Translations under genes and position numbers: made by a program
From: Verrucomicrobiota bacterium
Lineage (GTDB): Bacteria > Verrucomicrobiota > Verrucomicrobiia > Opitutales > Opitutaceae
DNA length: 59,467 nt
Direction of reading: 5' to 3'
Assembly: GCA_023416735.1 (NCBI GenBank)
Contig: JAEZGX010000032.1
Coordinates: forward strand, 1 to 59,467
In this document: positions 53,030 to 59,467 of the stretch, piece after piece
Position numbering within the stretch: the first letter of the stretch is position 1
Layout of the letters: every line of letters starts with the position of its first letter
Notes under the pieces: model-generated
What the model was told of the DNA's origin: nothing
Databases searched by the model: none
Seen by the model: the letters and a program-made list of their open reading frames with translations, nothing else

Positions 53030-53770
53030 TCAGCTGTGAACGAGGGTGCCGATTTTTTCGCCGAGGACGGCTTTGCGGATGGCGTGTTCGTCGCCGAGAT
53101 CGAAGACCAGGATCGGGACGTTGTTGTCGAGGCAGAGGGAGAACGCGGTCGAGTCCATGACGTTGAGCCGCTGCTTCAGCGCGTCGATGAACGTGATCTG
53201 GTCGTATTTGACCGCGTCGGCGTGCTTCTTGGGGTCTTTGTCGTAAATCCCGTCGACCTTGGTCGCCTTCATGATGATGTCCGCGTGCATCTCGGAAGCA
53301 CGCAGGGCGGCGGTGGTGTCGGTGGTGAAGTAAGGATTGCCGGTGCCGGCGACGAAGATGACGACGCGTCCTTTTTCGAGGTGGCGGACGGCGCGGCGGA
53401 GGATGAACGGCTCGGCAATCTGGTTCATCGGGATGGCGCTTTGGACGCGCGTGCGGACGCCCATTTTTTCGAGGCAGTCCATGATCGCGAGGCCGTTGAT
53501 CACGGTGGCGAGCATGCCCATGTAGTCGCCCGTGGTGCGATCGACGCCGCGTTGGGAACCAGTGAGCCCGCGGAAAATGTTGCCGCCGCCGATGATGACG
53601 CAGACCTCGACGCCGAGGTCGTGGATTTCTTTAACTTGATTGCAAATGCGCTCGAGGGTGACGGCGTCGATGGGGTCGCCGGATTTGCCGCCGCGGAGAA
53701 CCTCTCCGCTCAGCTTTAGCACGATGCGCTTGTATTTCACCTTCGGATCGAGGGCCGGTCGTTCTTGCAT
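53030..53770 (-). CDS. pyrH: UMP kinase
   Basis: This 246-aa hexameric amino acid kinase-fold enzyme phosphorylates UMP to UDP. Visible are VLKLSGEVLRG, IIGGGNIFRG, DYMGMLATVING, AGTGNPYFTTDT, IIMKATKVDGIYDKDPKK and the C-terminal LVHS. All family features are present. It is the first gene of the minus-strand pyrH-frr-proB-GNAT run, and the start at 53770 is well placed. Confidence 0.97.
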   Translation of the reverse strand: MQERPALDPKVKYKRIVLKLSGEVLRGGKSGDPIDAVTLERICNQVKEIHDLGVEVCVIIGGGNIFRGLTGSQRGVDRTTGDYMGMLATVINGLAIMDCLEKMGVRTRVQSAIPMNQIAEPFILRRAVRHLEKGRVVIFVAGTGNPYFTTDTTAALRASEMHADIIMKATKVDGIYDKDPKKHADAVKYDQITFIDALKQRLNVMDSTAFSLCLDNNVPILVFDLGDEHAIRKAVLGEKIGTLVHS

Positions 53771-53895
53771 GGAGGCACAGAAAACGCCGGAGGGATTTTC
53801 GCGTCAATCTCGCGCTGGGTCCGACGCTTGCGGCACGGCGGAGAGCGGAGCATCGGGGAAAGTCCGAAGGCGTTCACGGGCGCGAGGCTTCCAGA

Positions 53896-55182
53896 TCACT
53901 CGGCGGGAGAAAGCGCGGCGTGTTCGCGGGCGATGGTGCTGTCGATCTGCTGTTCCGCGGAAAGCAACCGCGGAGCCACGTCGGCGCCCTGAGCGATATC
54001 ACGCAACGCATCGGCGAAACCTGCGGTGATGACATGCAGGTGCGGCGTGTGCGGACGCGGGCGTCCGGCGAGTTCGAGCTGGTCGCGGAAAAGCCGGTAG
54101 GGCGAATGTGAATACTCGGGAAACAGCGCGAAAGCGGAACGTCGCGCGGGCACGCTGCCGGAGGCGCGCACGAGCGGTTCGATGCCGTGCCGGAGATCAG
54201 TGACCCATTTGACCCAGAGCGCGGCGGTCTCGGGATCGCGCGCGCGTTTGGAGATGACCCAGGCCCAGCCGCCGCATGACGTGATGGAACGGGAGCCGAG
54301 CCGCGGGAGGAGCATGGCGCCAAGCGTGTCGCCCTTGCGTCGCAGGTAAGGGCGGGCGGCGAGATGGTTGTTCCAATCCATGGCAACGAGACCCTCGGCG
54401 AACGGGCTGCTTTCGGGCGAAGCGACGACGGCGTAGTCGTTTTCGAACAGAGTCTGCCACGCTTCCAAACTCGCGATGTTTTCGCGCGCGGCGAAGATGC
54501 CTTGCACGCGACGGCCGTCGCTGCCGACGAATTCGCCCCCGCCGGACCAGATGACGGGTGCGAAGGATTGGAAGATGGTGTTGTCGCTGGCCTCGAGCGG
54601 AAGCGCGACGGGTGTGATGCCGGCAGCTTTCAGGCGTTCGCAGGCAGCGAGGAATTGCGTCCAAGTCCATGCGCGACCCTCGGGCGGGGGAACGACATTG
54701 GCGCGCATGAAAACTTCGCGATCGTAGTAGAGCGCGGCCGCGGATTCGAGTGAGGCGAGAGCGTAGAGCCGACCGCCGACGGTGCCTTGTTCGCGAACGG
54801 TGGGGAGAAAGTCTTCGAGCTCGTTGCGGTCGAACCAGGAATCGAGCGGCGTGATGAAACCGGCTCGGGCGTAGCGGGCGACGAGCGAGCCATCGAGACT
54901 GAAGGCGTCGGGCGGCGCGCCATGCGAGATAGCTGCGGCGAGCTGCAGCGCGAAATCGTCTTTGGAGAAGAACTGAATCGCGACGCGCAAGCCACGATGC
55001 TCGTGCGCGACGTTGAAGGAATGGGCGATGGACTGGAGCGCGTTTTCCTCGGCTTCGTTGGTCGATTGGAACCAGACCTGAATGGTTCGCATCGGCGGCG
55101 ACGGTGGCAAATGATCGCGGCAGCCGGTGATGAAACCGAAAAGCGAAAGGAGGATGAGGCAGATGATGGAGCCGGTGCGCAT
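53896..55182 (-). CDS. Lipoprotein sugar-binding protein of ABC-type family 1
   Basis: This 428-aa extracellular solute-binding protein starts with a lipoprotein signal peptide: hydrophobic residues 6-18 and lipobox ITGC with lipidated Cys 21. Family-1 features follow: QVWFQSTN near the start, FSKDDFALQLAAAI, PPDAFSLDG, YALASLESAAALYYD, WTWTQFLAACERLKAAG, and FAEGLVAMDWNNH. The frame is open to 55221, but the ATG at 55182 gives the signal peptide. No ABC permease or ATPase gene is adjacent, so it is orphaned here. Carbohydrate binding is the usual role; the ligand is unknown. Confidence 0.88.
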   Translation of the reverse strand: MRTGSIICLILLSLFGFITGCRDHLPPSPPMRTIQVWFQSTNEAEENALQSIAHSFNVAHEHRGLRVAIQFFSKDDFALQLAAAISHGAPPDAFSLDGSLVARYARAGFITPLDSWFDRNELEDFLPTVREQGTVGGRLYALASLESAAALYYDREVFMRANVVPPPEGRAWTWTQFLAACERLKAAGITPVALPLEASDNTIFQSFAPVIWSGGGEFVGSDGRRVQGIFAARENIASLEAWQTLFENDYAVVASPESSPFAEGLVAMDWNNHLAARPYLRRKGDTLGAMLLPRLGSRSITSCGGWAWVISKRARDPETAALWVKWVTDLRHGIEPLVRASGSVPARRSAFALFPEYSHSPYRLFRDQLELAGRPRPHTPHLHVITAGFADALRDIAQGADVAPRLLSAEQQIDSTIAREHAALSPAE

Positions 55183-55388
55183 GAAGGAAGTGGGGGCGCT
55201 GCCGGACTGAGCGAACGACAACGACCGCGGGATAACGCGGGAGTTCGCGCGGACACGCAGAGTGATTTCCCATGAATCCCTCAGGGATTTGCGCGATGGA
55301 GCGGCGGCGGACGATTTCGCTGCGGGAGTCGGGCGTGCGCCCTCTGGAGGAGGAGCGAAGCGGGCGTAGTGTTGGTCAACGACTCACT

Positions 55389-55760
55389 ATGCGAATCATC
55401 ACTTCACGCGTTCATGGCATGCTCGATTATGCGGTAGGAATTTTGCTGATCCTGGCTCCGCAGCTTTTCGATTTGGGAGCGGGCGCGGAGTCGCGGGTGC
55501 TGGTGTGGCTCGGCGTGGCGGCGATCGTTTATGGATTGGTGACGCGCTACGAATTGGGCTTGGTGCGAGTGCTGCCCTTCCGAGGGCATCTGGTGCTCGA
55601 TCTCGTGCACGCGGCAATTCTCACGACCTCGCCGTGGGTGTTTGGTTTCGCGGAACGCGTGTGGGTGCCGCACCTCGCGCTCGGATTGATGGAGTTCGGC
55701 GTCGTGGCGCTGTCGCAGCGTTTCTCGCCGGTGGATGTGGCGATACCGGTGGGAAGGTGA
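55389..55760 (+). CDS. SPW-type small membrane protein, copy 2
   Basis: The 123-aa protein is the paralogue of 27582-27953, same length, with four hydrophobic segments and the same motifs: HGMLDYAVG, LILAPQLF, YELGLVRVLPFRGHLVLD, SPWVFGFAERVWVPH. The C-terminal part differs. The ATG at 55389 matches the copy-1 start; the frame is open to 55272. It stands alone between a lipoprotein gene and a molybdoenzyme gene. Function unknown. Confidence 0.8.
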   Translation: MRIITSRVHGMLDYAVGILLILAPQLFDLGAGAESRVLVWLGVAAIVYGLVTRYELGLVRVLPFRGHLVLDLVHAAILTTSPWVFGFAERVWVPHLALGLMEFGVVALSQRFSPVDVAIPVGR

Positions 55761-55795
55761 GGGCGAAAAGCTCACGCCTCCATTAAAGCGGCGGG

Positions 55796-58141
55796 CTACA
55801 AAGGTGTTTGGATGGCGGAGGGGCGGAGGGAGATGACGACGGATTTGGACGTCGGGGTGTTGCTGCCTTCGGCGGTGCTTTCGTTGGGGACGAGGACGTT
55901 GGCCTCGGGGAAGTAGGCGGCGGCGCAGCGACGCGGGATGTTGTAAGGGGCGACCATGAAGCGCTCGGCGTGGCGCGTGCGGCCGGCGAAATGGCTCGTG
56001 ATGTCGACGAGCTGGCCTTGGACGAGTCCGGCGGACTTCAGGTCGTCGGGGTTGAGGAAGATGACGCGGCGGCCGTTGTAGATGCCGCGGTAGCGATCAT
56101 CGAGGCCGTAGATCGACGTGTTGAACTGATCGTGGCTGCGGATCGTGGTGAGGAGAAAGTGGCCGTCGGGGATCGTCGTGCGGGAAAGCGGCGCGGACTT
56201 GAAGACGGCTTTGCCGGAAGGCGTGTTGAAGCGACGTTCGTCGCGCGGCGGATTCGGCAGATAAAACGTGCCCTCGCGGATGCGCTCGTTGAACGCGGGG
56301 AAGCCGGGAACGACGGCTTCGATGCGATCGCGGATGCGGTCGTAGTTGGCGACATGGGCGTCCCAGTCGAGCGGATACGTGGGGCGGAGCGTGGCTTTCG
56401 CGATGCCGGCGACGATGGCGGGCTCGCTGAGGAGATTTTCGGAAGGCGGCTGGAGATTGCCGCGGGACGGATTGATGACGCCCATGCTGTCCTCGACGGT
56501 GACGAACTGCTCGCCGCTTTGCTGGCAGTCGACGTCGGTGCGGCCGAGGCAAGGGAGGATGAGTGCGGTGCGGCCGGTGATGACGTGGGAACGGTTGAGT
56601 TTGGTGGCGACGTGCGCGGTGAGGCGGCAGTTGCGGAGGCCGGAGGCGGTGAACTCGGTGTCGGAGGTGGCGGAGAGGAAATTGCCGCCCATCGCGATGA
56701 AGACCTTCGCGGCGCCGGAGTTCATGGCGCGGATCGAGTCGACGGTGTCGAGGCCGTGTTCGCGTGGAGGCTCGAAACGGAATTCGGCAGCGAGCGCGTC
56801 GAGGAATTCTTTCTTGGGACGTTCCCAAATGCCCATGGTGCGATCGCCTTGGACGTTGGAGTGACCGCGGACCGGACACGGGCCGGCGCCGGGTTTGCCG
56901 ATGTTGCCGCGGAGGAGGAGGAAGTTGACGATCTGCTGGATGGTCGCGACGGAGTTCTTGTGTTGGGTGAGGCCCATGCACCAGCAGACGATGATGCGTT
57001 TGGATTGAAGCGTGATGTCGGCGGCCTGGCGGATTTGCGCGCGGGAGAGGCCGGAGAAAGCGACGATGTCGTCCCAGGAAGTCGCACGGAGTTGCGCGAG
57101 GAGATCGTCGAGGCCCTCGGTTTTGTGGCGGATGAAATCGTGATCGAAGATCTCGCCGGGGCGGCGCTCCTCTTCCTCGAGGAGTTCTTTCATGAGGCCC
57201 ATGAGAAAGGCCATGTCGCCGTTGATGAGGACGGGGAGCCAGAGGTCGCAGAGCGCGGTGCCGCCGGTGAAAAAGAAACGCGGGATGCGCGTGGGGTGGA
57301 GGAGGTCCTGCGGATTTTTGAAACGCTCGGTGCCGGTTTCGGGGAGCGGGTTGACGCTGACGATTTTGCAGCCGCGGGCTTTCGCGGCCTGCAGAGACGT
57401 GAGCATGCGCGGGTGATTGGTGCCAGGGTTTTGGCCGAGGATGAAAATGGCGTCGGCTTTTTCGAAGTCGCTGAGACGAACGCAGCCCTTGCCGATGCCG
57501 ATCATCGGCGGCAGCGCGACGCTCGTGGATTCGTGGCACATGTTGGAGCAATCGGGGAGATTGTTGGTGCCGAAAGCGCGGACGAAGAGCTGCCAGAGAA
57601 ACGCGGCCTCGTTGCTCGTGCGACCGGAGGTGTAGAAGACGGCCTCGTGCGGCGAGGAGAGCGATTTGAGTTCGGAGGCGACGAGCTGAAAGGCGTCGGC
57701 CCAGGCGATCGGTTCGTAATGCGTGGCGCCGGCGCGGAGCACGACGGGTTCGGTGAGGCGGCCCGTGTGGCCGAGCCAGTAGTCGGATTTTTCGGCGAGT
57801 TCGGCGACGGAGTGGGTGCGAAAGAAGTCGGCGCCGATGTGTTTGTTGGTGGCCTCATAGGTGACGGCTTTGAAACCGTTCTCGCAGAATTCGGTGATGC
57901 TGCGTTCGCCGTCGGGGTTGGGCCAGGCACAGGACTGGCAGTCGAAGCCGGAGGTCTGGTTGATCGTGTGGACCGTGCGAAGCGTATTGCCGAGACCGGC
58001 GTGGCGCAGGCCGTAGGCGGCGACTTCGCGGATGGCGCGGAGACCGCCGGCGACTTTGTAGGGTTTCTGCTGCTGGGTGCCCTCAAGCTCGACGGGAGGT
58101 TGGGCGGAGGTGCGCGGGGAGGAGGTGGAGGAGGCGGACAT
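55796..58141 (-). CDS. FdhF/YdeP-type molybdopterin oxidoreductase
   Basis: This 781-aa protein belongs to the YdeP-like branch of formate dehydrogenase-alpha-type molybdoenzymes. The N-terminal region has Cys 68 and Cys 71 (DCQSCAWPNP) and Cys 86, but lacks the full four-Cys [4Fe-4S] pattern. The molybdenum ligand is Cys 202 in SNMCHESTS (no selenocysteine), and PVRGHSNVQGDRT matches the molybdopterin site. Molydop-binding C-terminal domain from about 650. The ATG at 58141 is chosen over an open frame to 58324 that runs into fdhD. The substrate is unproven; formate is the family default. It is adjacent to fdhD, which such enzymes need. Confidence 0.88.
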   Translation of the reverse strand: MSASSTSSPRTSAQPPVELEGTQQQKPYKVAGGLRAIREVAAYGLRHAGLGNTLRTVHTINQTSGFDCQSCAWPNPDGERSITEFCENGFKAVTYEATNKHIGADFFRTHSVAELAEKSDYWLGHTGRLTEPVVLRAGATHYEPIAWADAFQLVASELKSLSSPHEAVFYTSGRTSNEAAFLWQLFVRAFGTNNLPDCSNMCHESTSVALPPMIGIGKGCVRLSDFEKADAIFILGQNPGTNHPRMLTSLQAAKARGCKIVSVNPLPETGTERFKNPQDLLHPTRIPRFFFTGGTALCDLWLPVLINGDMAFLMGLMKELLEEEERRPGEIFDHDFIRHKTEGLDDLLAQLRATSWDDIVAFSGLSRAQIRQAADITLQSKRIIVCWCMGLTQHKNSVATIQQIVNFLLLRGNIGKPGAGPCPVRGHSNVQGDRTMGIWERPKKEFLDALAAEFRFEPPREHGLDTVDSIRAMNSGAAKVFIAMGGNFLSATSDTEFTASGLRNCRLTAHVATKLNRSHVITGRTALILPCLGRTDVDCQQSGEQFVTVEDSMGVINPSRGNLQPPSENLLSEPAIVAGIAKATLRPTYPLDWDAHVANYDRIRDRIEAVVPGFPAFNERIREGTFYLPNPPRDERRFNTPSGKAVFKSAPLSRTTIPDGHFLLTTIRSHDQFNTSIYGLDDRYRGIYNGRRVIFLNPDDLKSAGLVQGQLVDITSHFAGRTRHAERFMVAPYNIPRRCAAAYFPEANVLVPNESTAEGSNTPTSKSVVISLRPSAIQTPL

Positions 58142-58160
58142 CGAGGGAGAAGGGGGGAGG

Positions 58161-59081
58161 TTAATCGCCCGCAAGCGGGCTCCTACAGGGGGTGGAGGGA
58201 GCGAGCGCGAGGCGGTCGGCATGAGTATAGACGTTGAAACGGCCGTCGCGGGCGAAGCCGACGAGGGTGATTCCGGCTTGATGGGCGACGGACACGGCGA
58301 GCGACGAAGGAGCGCCGACGGCAATGACGAGCGGGAGGCCGAAGACGGCGGCTTTTTGGAGGAGTTCGAAACTGGCGCGACTGCTCAGCACGAGAAGGTG
58401 TTGAGCGGCGATGAGATTTTGACGGAGGGCGGCGCCGAGGAGTTTATCGACGGCGTTGTGGCGGCCGACGTCTTCGCGCGCGAGGAGGAGCTGGCCGTGA
58501 AAATCGACGAGCGCTGCGCCGTGGGAGCCGCCGGTTTCGGCGAAAAGGGATTGGGTGGCGCGGAGCGTGTCGGGGAGACGCGAGAGGTGTTCAGGCGAGA
58601 TCGCGAACGCGGGGGACGAAGGCGCGGAAAGAGGCGAGCTGGTGGGAAGGCCCTCGAGCGAGACGCGGCCGCAAAGGCCGCAGGCGGAGCTGGTGAGCAG
58701 GCCGCGGCTGATGCGCTGGAGATCTTCGCGTGGGGCGTGGCGGAGTTGGACGCGCTGGGTGGCGATTGAATCGCCGCGGATGTTCTCGGCGTGCGCCGTA
58801 TTGGAAAGAATGTCGTCGGGTGAGGCGATCAGGCCTTCGGCGAAGAGGAAGCCGAGCGCGAGGTCGGCGTCGTGGCCGGGGGTGCGCATCGTGACGGCGA
58901 GGACCTTGCGAAGCTCGTGTCCGGAACGTGGATACGCGATCTCGATGGCGAGAGGGCTTTCGACGACGAGCGGTTCGTCGGCGTGGAACCAGCCCTGCTG
59001 GTGCGTCCAATGGAGGCTGGGCGAATGCTGGAGGGGCGATTCACCGGGCGGGGAAGAAGGGACGCGGGTAGGGGCTGACAT
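58161..59081 (-). CDS. fdhD: Formate dehydrogenase accessory sulfurtransferase FdhD
   Basis: The 306-aa protein delivers sulfur to the molybdenum cofactor of FDH-type enzymes. The catalytic Cys 134/137 sit in SACGLCG, with LALGFLFAEGL, AREDVGRHNAVDKLLG and SSRASFELLQKAA as other family marks. The start at 59081 is preferred; ATG 59126 is possible. The last eight residues (CRSPLAGD) are encoded within a repeat element at 58164-58188, so the C-terminal end may have been altered by repeat insertion. It is the partner of the molybdoenzyme downstream. Confidence 0.93.
   Translation of the reverse strand: MSAPTRVPSSPPGESPLQHSPSLHWTHQQGWFHADEPLVVESPLAIEIAYPRSGHELRKVLAVTMRTPGHDADLALGFLFAEGLIASPDDILSNTAHAENIRGDSIATQRVQLRHAPREDLQRISRGLLTSSACGLCGRVSLEGLPTSSPLSAPSSPAFAISPEHLSRLPDTLRATQSLFAETGGSHGAALVDFHGQLLLAREDVGRHNAVDKLLGAALRQNLIAAQHLLVLSSRASFELLQKAAVFGLPLVIAVGAPSSLAVSVAHQAGITLVGFARDGRFNVYTHADRLALAPSTPCRSPLAGD
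58164..58188. repeat. 'gcccgcaagcgggctcctaca' element, copy 2
   Basis: ATCGCCCGCAAGCGGGCTCC plus TACAGG, a perfect 14-bp inverted repeat with TCCTACA. Same element type as 52338-52365. It overlaps the 3' end of fdhD and encodes its last eight codons. Confidence 0.7.
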
Positions 59082-59420
59082 GAAAGAAAACCTCGCTGGA
59101 GGTGGGGAGGCCTGGGGCGCGGACATTGATCCGCGGGAGTTTGGGAGGTCCAAACAAAAAGCAGGGATGCTGACGCGGCAAACGAGCGATGAGAACCGCG
59201 AAGGGCGCGAAGTTTCGCGAAGGAGCGCGGGAGAGTTTTTGACACGGGTTCCTCCTTGGTCGGAACAATTCAGTTCAACCACGAATGGACACGAATTCAC
59301 ACGAATGAAGAGCCGACCTTTGCGAAGTGGGAAGTGAACGGCTCGCCGCTGCGGGCTCTCGCTTGCCTCGAGCGAGCCGGAGAGGGGGAAAACAGGGCGG
59401 GCCGCGGGCGTGGCTTGCAC
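59082..59420. other. 339-base gap upstream of fdhD
   Basis: The gap before the adapter-like end contains the fdhD leader, a possible alternative start at 59126, and the word repeat at 59277-59310. No other gene is seen. An open frame continues on the minus strand to the end of the contig, but it runs into adapter sequence and is not genuine. Confidence 0.5.
59277..59310. repeat. 'cacgaatggacacgaat' word repeat, copy 2
   Basis: AACCACGAATGGACACGAAT followed by TCACACGAATGAAG: three near-copies of the CACGAAT word, as at 6249-6283. Confidence 0.6.
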
Positions 59421-59454
59421 CTGTCTCTTATACACAAATCCGCGCCCACCAGAC
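59421..59454. other. Nextera transposase adapter sequence at contig end
   Basis: CTGTCTCTTATACACA (59421-59436) is the 16-base mosaic-end start of the Illumina Nextera adapter. The next 18 bases, including TCCG, GCCCAC and AGAC, also follow the Nextera read-2 adapter with about four mismatches. The last 13 bases are probably index or error sequence. This is technical, not biological. Confidence 0.93.
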
Positions 59455-59467
59455 AAGCGCTCAGCGG

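Noticed and set aside
55808..58237. Plus-strand open frame of 809 codons opposite the molybdoenzyme gene
   Set aside because: Antisense shadow; the minus-strand product has molybdopterin motifs and the plus frame has none.
59421..59436. Tn5 mosaic end suggesting a transposon
   Set aside because: It continues as the Nextera read-2 adapter and lies at the contig edge, so it is from library preparation.
59082..59456. N-terminal extension of FdhD to the contig end
   Set aside because: The frame runs through a word repeat and adapter sequence; the FdhD domain starts well inside.

Overview
The window reads as one high-GC chromosomal contig end from a Verrucomicrobiota bacterium, most likely Opitutales/Opitutaceae. 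The evidence is a very large TonB-dependent receptor with the SPFEV-type plug start common in Opitutus relatives, few clear Shine-Dalgarno sites, a LacI regulator paired with mannonate dehydratase, and many hairpin-forming intergenic repeats. No plasmid, phage, CRISPR or IS gene was seen. The last ~47 bases match Illumina Nextera adapter sequence, so the right edge is an assembly artefact.

Layout. (1) 144-3746, minus: TonB-dependent receptor, divergent from (2) a same-strand run at 4066-19885: LacI regulator, mannonate dehydratase (uxuA), then a corrinoid one-carbon cluster. That cluster holds a RACo-like ferredoxin/ASKHA reactivator, a MetH-activation-domain-like protein, a 108-aa unknown, a UroD-family methyltransferase, a corrinoid protein with a C-terminal 'virulence factor' domain, MTHFR with its cysteine-rich C-terminal domain, a pterin-dependent methyltransferase, an amidohydrolase and a homocysteine methyltransferase. 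A GH51 arabinofuranosidase lies inside it and an SDR dehydrogenase ends it. (3) 20016-26781: sigma-54 response regulator and exopolysaccharide-type genes (membrane glycosyltransferase, outer-membrane barrel, Wzc-like tyrosine kinase). (4) 26874-32124: tRNA-Gly(GCC), a REC-only regulator, an SPW-type membrane protein, a left-handed beta-helix protein, trpS, a polyphosphate glucokinase and an outer-membrane protein. (5) 32190-40525: spermidine-synthase-like membrane protein, SLC13/RCK transporter, cysK, ctaG-like gene, htpG. (6) 40728-48722: glgX, an SDR, treZ and treY (glycogen to trehalose). (7) 48752-55182, minus: IspD-like cytidylyltransferase overlapping a CDP-glycerol-type phosphotransferase, GNAT, proB, frr, pyrH and a lipoprotein solute-binding protein. 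(8) 55389-59081: a second SPW-type protein, an FdhF/YdeP-type molybdoenzyme and fdhD.

How the genes work together. The main feature is 6323-19042. Separate genes resemble each of the four modules of cobalamin-dependent methionine synthase (homocysteine, pterin, B12 and activation modules). With them are a RACo-type activator, MTHFR and a UroD-type methyltransferase that could bring methyl groups in from an outside donor. Behind a LacI gene and uxuA, with an arabinofuranosidase inside, the run suggests (inference only) that breakdown of a methylated plant polysaccharide, for instance 4-O-methylglucuronate-bearing arabinoxylan, is coupled to methyl transfer into folate and methionine. Two near-identical 15-bp inverted repeats, one just before the LacI start codon and one before uxuA, are good operator candidates.

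A second theme is the number of intergenic elements built from short quasi-repeated words, several folding as long imperfect hairpins. At least seven sequence types occur (11 sites in all), some repeated in the window; one supplies the last codons of fdhD.
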